Assembly: GCA_012839645.1 (NCBI GenBank)
Contig: DUMY01000086.1
Coordinates: 1-44,869 of the forward strand
Length of the DNA stretch: 44,869 nucleotides
Direction of reading: 5' to 3'
From: Syntrophomonadaceae bacterium
GTDB taxonomy: Bacteria; Bacillota; DSM-12270; Thermacetogeniales; Thermacetogeniaceae
This document shows, piece by piece, positions 9,472 to 16,608 of this stretch. A program made the translations under genes and the position numbers. The number at the start of each line of letters is the position of its first letter. Position 1 is the stretch's first letter. The notes beneath the pieces were generated by a model. The model made no database searches. It was not told where the DNA came from and worked only from the letters and a program-made list of their open reading frames with translations.

Positions 9472-10527
9472 TTAATCTCTTTTGCCGTAAGGCACCATTG
9501 CCTTTACAGCTACAATGGCCGACACATTGACAATATCTTCAGCCGAAGCACCACGAGAAAGGTCATTAATCGGTTTATCCAGTCCCTGGAGCAGCGGTCC
9601 ATAGGCCTCAGCCTTTGCCAAGTACTGTGTAAGTTTGTAGTTGAGATTTCCGCAGTCTAGGTCCGGGAAGATAAGGCAGTTGGCTCTTCCTGCCACAGTA
9701 CTGCCAGGTGCCTTTTTCTCACCAACTCGCTGTACAAGAGCAGTATCCCCTTGTAATTCACCATCAATGGCCAGATCAGGCCTCTTCTCATTAGCAATCT
9801 TTGTTGCGTTGATTACTTTATCCACACGTGGATGGCTAGCACTGCCCTTAGTGGAAAAGGAAAGCATAGCACCATAAGCTTTCTTTGCATTGAAGATGTT
9901 TTCTATGGTTTCACATGTAGTAATAGCAATATCTGCAAGTTCTTCTGCAGACGGGTCAGGTATTCCGCCAGAGTCTGCATATAGGAAGAATCCTTTTTCT
10001 TCTTCAGGTGCGAGATCAGGATATTGACAATCCGGGACAAGCATAGCAAAATATGCCGAGACAAGAGAAATTCCCGGTGCTGTTTTGATGATCTGAAAGG
10101 CAGGTCTCAAAACATCTGGTGTTGTATGCGTAGCTCCGGCAACCATACCATCAGCATCATCAACCTTAACCATCATCGTTCCAAAATAAAGGTTGTCTTC
10201 AACAATTTTTCTGGCGTCATCAATTGAAGCCACTTTCCCTTTTCTGAGCTCAAAAAATTTTTCAGCGTATTCATCAAACTTATCAGCCTTTATGGGGTCA
10301 ATAATTTCAATATTGTCGATGCTTGCTCCCGCTTCTTTAGCCATTTGATTTAGTTTGTCTTTGTCCCCCAAAAGGACCACTGTGCCAAGATCAGCTTTTT
10401 CGATCATCTCAGCAGCAACCAATGTTCGTTCATCATCTGCTTCGGGCAAAACAATTCTTTTTTGGCCCTCTCGTGCCTTTGCCCAGACACCTTCCATAAT
10501 TGGATTTTTCGGTGCCACTACAGCCAT
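9472..10527 (-). CDS. pta: Phosphate acetyltransferase
   Basis: 351 aa; RIVLPEADDERTLVAAE, GEKKAPGSTVAGRANCLIFPDLDCGN. Confidence 0.95.
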   Translation of the reverse strand: MAVVAPKNPIMEGVWAKAREGQKRIVLPEADDERTLVAAEMIEKADLGTVVLLGDKDKLNQMAKEAGASIDNIEIIDPIKADKFDEYAEKFFELRKGKVASIDDARKIVEDNLYFGTMMVKVDDADGMVAGATHTTPDVLRPAFQIIKTAPGISLVSAYFAMLVPDCQYPDLAPEEEKGFFLYADSGGIPDPSAEELADIAITTCETIENIFNAKKAYGAMLSFSTKGSASHPRVDKVINATKIANEKRPDLAIDGELQGDTALVQRVGEKKAPGSTVAGRANCLIFPDLDCGNLNYKLTQYLAKAEAYGPLLQGLDKPINDLSRGASAEDIVNVSAIVAVKAMVPYGKRD

Positions 10528-10566
10528 TTAATTTCCCTCCCGTAATACTTTTTTTAATAATTACCA

Positions 10567-10590
10567 CCGGTACCCCAAGAGAGGTACCGG
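10567..10590. promoter_or_regulatory. Perfect 8-bp inverted repeat in the pta leader
   Basis: ccggtacc-ccaagaga-ggtaccgg. Confidence 0.5.
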
Positions 10591-10726
10591 ATGCCCCCGC
10601 ATAAATAAGCATTTCCCCTGATTTGTATTTTATTCCATCCAACCATTATTATTATCGTGCATCTCTACATTATCTCTCTAGCACTGATTATTTAACCTGT
10701 GATGCTCTCAATTTGGAAGGAACAAC

Positions 10727-10750
10727 GAGTACCTAAATGAGTACCTAAAG
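10727..10750. repeat. 12-bp tandem direct repeat (11/12 identical)
   Basis: gagtacctaaat / gagtacctaaag. Confidence 0.7.
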
Positions 10751-10793
10751 GTGCGGTATCAGGGGACAACTGAATACTATAACTTTTTCTAAG

Positions 10794-10822
10794 GCATATT
10801 TTCTACATCCGGCTTGTATAAT
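10794..10822 (+). promoter_or_regulatory. Possible promoter of ylbJ (sigma-E-like -35 GCATATT, TATAAT 16 nt downstream)
   Basis: gcatatt-16 nt-tataat upstream of ylbJ; the -10 fits sigma-E poorly. Confidence 0.3.
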
Positions 10823-10865
10823 CCTTCCGGGACAAACTTTTTTCTATAAAAAAGGAGTATTTATC

Positions 10866-12086
10866 ATGAGTCGGAAAACTTATTTCCTAAATAATAACCA
10901 TAAAATAATAGCTGCTCCTAGCTTCTTTACAGCTATATGTCTCCTCTGTGCCTTTGGGGTGATCTGTTATCCACAAGCATCTTTTCAGGCGGCGCAACGA
11001 GGATTACAAACATGGTGGGAAATCGTCTTCCCCAGTCTGCTCCCCTTCTTTATTATTGCTGAACTCCTAATGAATCTCGGATTCGTAGCATTTCTGGGCA
11101 CACTTCTGGAACCTGCCATGAGGCCTCTTTTTAACCTCCCTGGCTGCAGCGGTTTTATTATAGCTGTCAGCTATCTTTCCGGTTTTCCACTCTGTGCCAT
11201 CCTGTCTAATCAACTCCGCCGCTCAGGTCTGTGTACCAAAAATGAGGGTGAGCGTCTGCTTTCCTTTACTAGCAATGCCAGCCCTCTATTTATGCTGGGA
11301 GCAGTGAGCATCGGTATGTACAGCAACCCAACCTTGGGCCCTTTAATAGCAGGTATCCATTATCTTTCCAACTTGCTGTGTGGACTGGTTCTTAAAGCTT
11401 TTTCCCCTTTGCATACATCTGCTGTAACAAAAAAAAACAAACTATTTCGAGGTGCATTAAAAGCTTTTGCGAATTCATCCCAAATTAAAACAAAAAGCTT
11501 TGGGCAGCTGCTAGGTGAAACAATACGCAACACCAGCCTGACCATGCTGACCATTGGCGGTTTTATTACTTTTTTCTCAGTACTGGTCGGGATACTTCAG
11601 GCAGCAGGAATCTTTAATTTACTACTAAAGCTTTTCTATCCATTGACGGTTCTTTTCAACATTGATACATGCCTGCTACAAGGCATCTTCTTCGGTTTCT
11701 TTGAAATTACCATTGGTATTAATGAAATAAGCCAAAGTTCATCTAGCCTGCTTGCTCAACTACTGGCAATCGAAGTTCTATTAGCTTGGAACGGATTGGC
11801 CATCCAGGCACAGATAACCGGCATGATGATGGATAGCGATCTTAAAGCCACCAAGTACTTTCTAACAAGGCTCCTACAGATACCGATAGCAATGCTAATC
11901 ACTCTTCTTGTTTTTCTACTGCCACTGGAGGAAAAACTAGCCGTAACAACCACATCCGGTGCCGGCATTTCCCCACTGGTCTGGGGAGGAACACTGGCAC
12001 TATTAAGCATCATCTTTCTGCTGGGATTTAGTTTGAGTCGCTGTTTTCTGAATATAACTCGCAAAAAAATTATCATCATTCGCTAA
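10866..12086 (+). CDS. ylbJ: Sporulation integral membrane protein YlbJ
   Basis: 406 aa polytopic protein; WWEIVFPSLLPFFIIAELLMNLG, SYLSGFPLCAILSNQL, FTSNASPLFMLGAVSIGM. Confidence 0.92.
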   Translation: MSRKTYFLNNNHKIIAAPSFFTAICLLCAFGVICYPQASFQAAQRGLQTWWEIVFPSLLPFFIIAELLMNLGFVAFLGTLLEPAMRPLFNLPGCSGFIIAVSYLSGFPLCAILSNQLRRSGLCTKNEGERLLSFTSNASPLFMLGAVSIGMYSNPTLGPLIAGIHYLSNLLCGLVLKAFSPLHTSAVTKKNKLFRGALKAFANSSQIKTKSFGQLLGETIRNTSLTMLTIGGFITFFSVLVGILQAAGIFNLLLKLFYPLTVLFNIDTCLLQGIFFGFFEITIGINEISQSSSSLLAQLLAIEVLLAWNGLAIQAQITGMMMDSDLKATKYFLTRLLQIPIAMLITLLVFLLPLEEKLAVTTTSGAGISPLVWGGTLALLSIIFLLGFSLSRCFLNITRKKIIIIR

Positions 12087-12089
12087 ATA

Positions 12090-12536
12090 CTACTTCATCT
12101 GGTTTAGCTCATCTCTTGCCTGGCTGATTACTGTCAAACTTTGACTGATATTATTCTCCAGCCTGTTCAGAATGTCATCAGCATAATCTGCTGCACCGCT
12201 TTTAATCTCCATAGACAAACGCTTTGCCTGAGCGATGATCTCCTCTGCAGATTCCTGGGCAAGTCTAGCAACTTCGCTTTCGTCAGACATACGCTTGACC
12301 TCTTCTTGCGTTTCAGCTAGAATTCGCTCAGACTCTTGGTGAGCATCTTGTAGGAGACGCTCCCTCTCCTTGCTCAACCATTTGGCCTGATGGATCTCTT
12401 CAGGAAGAAGCGTTCTGATCTTGTCGATATATTCCAACAATGCCTCTTCATTGATAAGAACCTTTCCCAGCACCCTTTTGCTGTTATCGATCATATCCTC
12501 CAGTTCATCCAATACATTGAAGATATTCAGGTCCAT
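12090..12536 (-). CDS. Coiled-coil ATPase-b-subunit-like protein of unknown function, next to coaD
   Basis: 148 aa, heptad-rich (ERLLQDAHQESERILAETQEEVKRM); typical coaD neighbour in Clostridia. Confidence 0.8.
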   Translation of the reverse strand: MDLNIFNVLDELEDMIDNSKRVLGKVLINEEALLEYIDKIRTLLPEEIHQAKWLSKERERLLQDAHQESERILAETQEEVKRMSDESEVARLAQESAEEIIAQAKRLSMEIKSGAADYADDILNRLENNISQSLTVISQARDELNQMK

Positions 12537-12547
12537 TCCTTCACACC

Positions 12548-13036
12548 TCAGGTTTTTTTATTTGTGTATTTGATACGCAGCTGTTCTGCAACCCCCTTGG
12601 ATACAAAACCACTGATATCTCCTCCAAGACCAGCAATTTCCTTGACAATGCTGGAACTTAAAAATGAGTACATAGGTTGTGCAACAAAAAAAATAGTTTC
12701 CAACTCCGGACTTAGATTGCGATTTGTCAGAGCCATTTGGAACTCATACTCAAAATCGGAAACAGCACGAAGCCCACGCACAATAGCTTGGGCATTTTTT
12801 TCTTTAACAAAGTCCACTAACAATCCATGAAAATATCCAACTTCGACATTTTCTAAATGACAGCATTCCCTGGTAATCATCGCTACCCGTTCCTCAATTG
12901 TAAACAGAGGCTTCTTCCCACTGTTTACACTGACTGCTACAATAACCTTGTCAAATATTTTTGCAGCTCGAGAGATAATGTCCAAGTGACCATGTGTAAA
13001 AGGATCAAAGCTGCCTGGGTAGACTACGATTCCCAT
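12548..13036 (-). CDS. coaD: Phosphopantetheine adenylyltransferase
   Basis: 162 aa; [18 protein letters not shown] and SSSIVKEIA. Confidence 0.97.
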   Translation of the reverse strand: MGIVVYPGSFDPFTHGHLDIISRAAKIFDKVIVAVSVNSGKKPLFTIEERVAMITRECCHLENVEVGYFHGLLVDFVKEKNAQAIVRGLRAVSDFEYEFQMALTNRNLSPELETIFFVAQPMYSFLSSSIVKEIAGLGGDISGFVSKGVAEQLRIKYTNKKT

Positions 13037-13060
13037 CTCACCCCCACCCTTTCCGAAAAA

Positions 13061-13618
13061 TTAACTTTCACTGCCAGAGAAAAACATTAATATACTATCA
13101 CCATACTTTTCTTTCCTGATAGGATATTTTTGAACTTTAATTACTTCTTTCTTAGCACTGCGGGTAATGATCAACCCTCCTGGAATCACAAGATCAAACT
13201 CCCAGATTTTCTCCAGAGTAGGTTCTATTAAACCATGCCTAAAGGGGGGATCCACAAAAACCAGATGAAACTGGTAATGTTTACGCCTTAATAAATTAAG
13301 AGCCCTAGCAACATCACAGGTATATACTTCAGCTTGTTCTTTAAAACCTGTTATTGCAAGGTTTTCCCTGATTAAAGCAGCATTAAGAGGATCCTTTTCT
13401 ACAAAGCAGGCTTTTGCCGCTCCCCTGCTCAATGCTTCAATTCCAATATTACCGCTGCCGGCAAAAAGATCTAAAAAAAAACTCCCTGGCACCTGGTGTT
13501 GCATAATATTAAACAATGCTTCCTTTACATAATCTGTTGCCGGGCGAAGATGTTTTACTTTTCTAGTTTTTAAGCGCTTACCTTTGGCAATTCCGCCAAT
13601 TACCCGCAAACCTGACAT
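13061..13618 (-). CDS. rsmD: 16S rRNA (guanine966-N2)-methyltransferase RsmD
   Basis: 185 aa; LRVIGGIAKGKRLK, DLFAGSGNIGIEALSRGA, VDPPF. Confidence 0.96.
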   Translation of the reverse strand: MSGLRVIGGIAKGKRLKTRKVKHLRPATDYVKEALFNIMQHQVPGSFFLDLFAGSGNIGIEALSRGAAKACFVEKDPLNAALIRENLAITGFKEQAEVYTCDVARALNLLRRKHYQFHLVFVDPPFRHGLIEPTLEKIWEFDLVIPGGLIITRSAKKEVIKVQKYPIRKEKYGDSILMFFSGSES

Positions 13619-13650
13619 TCTCTCACCTTAAATCATTGACATTTAACAAA

Positions 13651-13679
13651 ATTATACCCTTCCTGCCCATCTTTTACAA
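13651..13679 (-). promoter_or_regulatory. Sigma-A promoter of rsmD-coaD
   Basis: Minus strand TTGTAA-17 nt-TATAAT. Confidence 0.6.
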
Positions 13680-13734
13680 TTAAAGATTCTCATAAAACGA
13701 TTATGGTATAAAATACCTGCATTATAATGAATAA

Positions 13735-13965
13735 AAAGTTTATATTGGGCAAAAATAGAACTGGCTAAGGGTCTTCATGGGGAGAGCAGTCGAAACATGA
13801 AGTCGCAGCTAACAAGCAGCACAAACTCTAGTAGGCTCTCTACCCATGAGCTCTTCCTCCAGTTTCTCCTCTCCCACGCCATTGAGTTCGTTACTTTAGG
13901 GTATACGTTCTCAATGGCGAGCAAATTAGAGCCGTAAGTTATCAAACTTGCGGCTTTAACTTTTC
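13735..13965 (+). ncRNA. Candidate structured noncoding RNA, family unknown; strand tentative
   Basis: Nested stems: aactgg 13759-13764/ccagtt 13859-13864; cttcatg 13773-13779/catgaag 13796-13802; cgccattgag 13877-13886/ctcaatggcg 13910-13919; gccgtaagtt 13931-13940/aacttgcggc 13945-13954 followed by a T-rich tract. TATAAT at 13723-13728 upstream. Confidence 0.4.
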
Positions 13966-14005
13966 CCTTCCAGCTTCCAATCTCTAAATTCCGACTTCCG
14001 GTCAT
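13962..14005. repeat. Degenerate dispersed intergenic repeat, GTCGGA family
   Basis: Minus strand GGATGACCGGAAGTCGGAATTTAGAGATTGGAAGCTGGAAGGGAAAA. Confidence 0.4.
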
Positions 14006-14043
14006 CCAAACTTAAGACCTCAGGCAATCACCGATAGGCAAAT

Positions 14044-14080
14044 TCTTTTTTCCAACAACTAACCCAACCATAACCACCAC
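14044..14080 (-). repeat. Degenerate dispersed intergenic repeat, GTTAGT...GTTGGAAAAA family
   Basis: Minus strand GTGGTGGTTATGGTTGGGTTAGTTGTTGGAAAAAAGA. Confidence 0.45.
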
Positions 14081-14103
14081 TTTAGATCTCCTGCATTCAA
14101 CAT

Positions 14104-14142
14104 CTTCTCCGACCTCTAACTTCCTGCCTCCGACATCTATTG
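14104..14142 (-). repeat. GTCGGA-family repeat at the 3' end of the UDG gene
   Basis: Minus strand ACAATAGATGTCGGAGGCAGGAAGTTAGAGGTCGGAGAAG; contains the TAG stop. Confidence 0.5.
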
Positions 14143-14721
14143 TAGGTATAGTTTTCTAATTTTCTTAAAATCTCGCCATACTGGTTTTTTTCTACTGGCA
14201 TCATGTAACAGTGCAGCCGGGTGATAGGTAGGGACGATTTTAATCCCACCCTTTGTAAAAAGACTCCCTCTTACTGCACTCACTGAAGCCTCCCTATGCA
14301 CCAGATATCGAGTTGCCAACAACCCCAAGCAGACAATTAGGCGTGGTTGTATGAACTCAATTTGTCGAGCTAGATATACAAAACAGCAATCTGCCTCCTC
14401 CTTTGTTGGATTACGATTTCCTGGGGGTCGGCATTTGACGACATTGGTTATATAGACTTCCTCTCGTCGGAAACCGCTGGCAGTCAGAATTTTGTTAAGC
14501 AGCTTTCCGGCATTCCCAACAAACGGGCGACCTTGCTGTTCCTCTTCAGCTCCTGGGGCTTCACCAACCAGCATCAATTTGGCTGCTGAATCACCCTCAC
14601 CAAAAACAACTCGAGAGGAAGTATTCCGCAGTTTACAGCGCCGGCACTGAAGACAGTATCGCTCTAATTCATCCAGATTGTTTAAGTAGTCCAGCTGGAG
14701 CAGCCACTCCATAAATAACAC
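14137..14721 (-). CDS. Uracil-DNA glycosylase, family 4 (Fe-S type)
   Basis: 194 aa; LMLVGEAPGAEEEQQGRPFVGNAGKLL, ITNVVKCRPPGNRNP, YHPAALL, N-terminal cysteines. Confidence 0.94.
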   Translation of the reverse strand: MLFMEWLLQLDYLNNLDELERYCLQCRRCKLRNTSSRVVFGEGDSAAKLMLVGEAPGAEEEQQGRPFVGNAGKLLNKILTASGFRREEVYITNVVKCRPPGNRNPTKEEADCCFVYLARQIEFIQPRLIVCLGLLATRYLVHREASVSAVRGSLFTKGGIKIVPTYHPAALLHDASRKKPVWRDFKKIRKLYLQ

Positions 14722-14786
14722 CTCTTAGTAAATATTCGACAATTTTATTCAAAAACCATTTTTTATATTATGTTTTATGGAAAAGA

Positions 14787-14816
14787 GTATAAATACATCC
14801 TAATTGGAGAACATTA
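14787..14816 (+). promoter_or_regulatory. Sigma-F/G-like promoter of gpr
   Basis: GTATA-15 nt-GAGAACATTA, close to the forespore consensus GywTA-N15/16-GgnnAnAHTA. Confidence 0.45.
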
Positions 14817-14852
14817 AAGGAAAGCAATATAGGTAATAAGAGGGGAGTTAAT

Positions 14853-15806
14853 TTGAACAATTTTGATCTTTCAGGTTATCATCTTCATACTGATCTCGCT
14901 TTGGAGGCCCGGGACCTGGTTCGCGGAGCAACCGGAAGAGAAATTTCCGGGGTAATTGAAGAACAACAAACCTTTCCTCACGGTTCCGTAACCATTATAA
15001 AAATCATGGACGAGAATGCGGAAAAGGTGATGGGTAAACCCCGTGGCACATACATCACCATTGAAGCTCCTGAACTCAAGTTTAAATCTCCGGATGTTCA
15101 ACAGAGTGTAGCAGACATATTGGCTCAGCATCTTAAAAATCTCTTAAAACTAACTGGACAGGAGACTGTTCTGGTTATTGGATTAGGCAATTGGCAGGCA
15201 ACACCCGATGCCCTGGGGCCTTCGGTTGTTCAAAACACACTCATAACACGTCATCTTTTTCAACATATGCCTGAAGCAGTGGAGAACTATCAATCAGTTT
15301 GTGCACTTGCCCCTGGGGTCTTGGGAATAACAGGCATCGAAACTGCAGAAATTATACGGGGAGTTGTAGAGAAAGTTCAACCAAATGTAATTATTGCTAT
15401 TGATGCTTTAGCAGCTGCAAATATATCCCGTTTGGGAACAACTATCCAAATCGGAGATAGCGGCATTACCCCTGGATCCGGTGTTAATAACAAACGAGCT
15501 GAAATTAGTCACCAAACAATGGGTATTCCTGTTATTGCCATTGGCATACCAACAGTGGTAAATGCAGCACTTATTGCTAAAACTGCTCTTGAAAGATATT
15601 TTACGAAATTCTTACAAGGGAAACAACATCCGGTGTATATTCAAGAAACTATTACTGATGTATTACAACCTTTTCATGGATCATTAATTGTCACTCCTCG
15701 CGAAATAGATGATCTTATTCAAAATGCAGGACAGACAATAAATAGGGGGATTACAATGGCTGTACATCAACGAATACCTCAAGAGGAATTACAAATGCTT
15801 ATATAA
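14853..15806 (+). CDS. gpr: Germination protease GPR (TTG start)
   Basis: 317 aa; DLALEARDLVRG, VIGLGNWQATPDALGPSVV, IAIDALAAANISRLGTTIQI. Confidence 0.96.
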   Translation: MNNFDLSGYHLHTDLALEARDLVRGATGREISGVIEEQQTFPHGSVTIIKIMDENAEKVMGKPRGTYITIEAPELKFKSPDVQQSVADILAQHLKNLLKLTGQETVLVIGLGNWQATPDALGPSVVQNTLITRHLFQHMPEAVENYQSVCALAPGVLGITGIETAEIIRGVVEKVQPNVIIAIDALAAANISRLGTTIQIGDSGITPGSGVNNKRAEISHQTMGIPVIAIGIPTVVNAALIAKTALERYFTKFLQGKQHPVYIQETITDVLQPFHGSLIVTPREIDDLIQNAGQTINRGITMAVHQRIPQEELQMLI

Positions 15807-15810
15807 AAAA

Positions 15811-15844
15811 ATACCAAGCGGACGTTTTATTGTCCGCCTGGTAT
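15811..15844 (-). terminator. Hairpin terminator shared by the convergent SASP (-) and gpr (+) transcripts
   Basis: Minus strand ATACCAGGCGGAC-AATAAAAC-GTCCGCTTGGTATTTTTTT. Confidence 0.85.
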
Positions 15845-15857
15845 CACCCTCTTCATT

Positions 15858-16097
15858 TTATTGGATTGTGGTCTGGGGCTGCTGTTGGTTGGCAAGACCT
15901 TGCTGATACTGCTGTATCATGCGCCTTACCATAGCACCCCCGACCGCTCCACAATCCCTTGAAGAAATGTGTCCCCAATAATCACCCTGAATTTGGTTTG
16001 CGATACCTACTTCATTGGCCATTTCATATTTGAACTGGTACATTGCCTTATTGGCTTCCGGTACAAGCAGCGTATTCCTCTTTTGTCCCTGTCCCAT
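15858..16097 (-). CDS. Small acid-soluble spore protein, alpha/beta type
   Basis: 79 aa; NTLLVPEANKAMYQFKYEMANEVGI...SSRDCGAVGGAMVRRMI. Confidence 0.94.
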   Translation of the reverse strand: MGQGQKRNTLLVPEANKAMYQFKYEMANEVGIANQIQGDYWGHISSRDCGAVGGAMVRRMIQQYQQGLANQQQPQTTIQ

Positions 16098-16118
16098 AAA
16101 AATTCCTCCTTTTATTTT

Positions 16119-16394
16119 TTATTGAATAGTTTCGGTTCCTTGTGTTTGATTGGTTGCCGCAATTGTCTGTGCAGGATTCCCCTGCTGTGCGATTTGCTGT
16201 TCAACAGTGTGAATCATTTGTCGAACCATACCGCCGCCTACTGCACCACAGTCCCTGGAGGATACGTGTCCCCAATAATCATTCTGAATCTGATTTTCGA
16301 CACCCACTTCCCGGGCCAATTCGTATTTGAATTGGTGCATCGCCTGACTGGCTTCGGGAACAAGAAGTTTGTTTCGTTTTTGGCCAGAACCCAT
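16119..16394 (-). CDS. Small acid-soluble spore protein, alpha/beta type
   Basis: 91 aa; NKLLVPEASQAMHQFKYELAREVGV...SSRDCGAVGGGMVRQMI. Confidence 0.94.
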   Translation of the reverse strand: MGSGQKRNKLLVPEASQAMHQFKYELAREVGVENQIQNDYWGHVSSRDCGAVGGGMVRQMIHTVEQQIAQQGNPAQTIAATNQTQGTETIQ

Positions 16395-16451
16395 CTTTAT
16401 CCCTCCTTTCTTTTGATGTTAGTATTTACGGCTTAAAGTTTTTTATCCTAG

Positions 16452-16482
16452 AAGTATTTCCCGAAAGGCACTTGTTTTATAC
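16452..16482 (-). promoter_or_regulatory. Sigma-F/G-like promoter of the SASP pair
   Basis: Minus strand GTATA (16482-16478)-16 nt-GGAAATACTT (16461-16452). Confidence 0.4.
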
Positions 16483-16553
16483 AAGGTTTTTGGTTATTTT
16501 CTATTATTAGTGTGATCAAAAAACAATTTTCGCATACAAGTAAGATCAAACCA

Positions 16554-16588
16554 AAAAAACCTCAGAAAGGATTGTCTGAGGTTTTTTG
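16554..16588. terminator. Bidirectional intrinsic terminator downstream of recG
   Basis: aaaaaacctcagaaaggattgtctgaggttttttg; A/T tracts on both sides. Confidence 0.88.
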
Positions 16589-16608
16589 TTTTTTATATTT
16601 TTTTTATA

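Noticed and set aside
13775-14005. 76-aa minus-strand ORF (MTGSRNLEIGSWKGKVKAASLITYGS...)
   Set aside because: Spans the hairpins of the candidate RNA and a repeat copy, with no recognisable domain or convincing RBS. More likely a spurious ORF over a noncoding element.
15858-16394. SASP pair as a recent tandem duplication
   Set aside because: The paralogues are clearly related but diverged in both tails. Multiple SASP genes are normal, so this is not unusual by itself.
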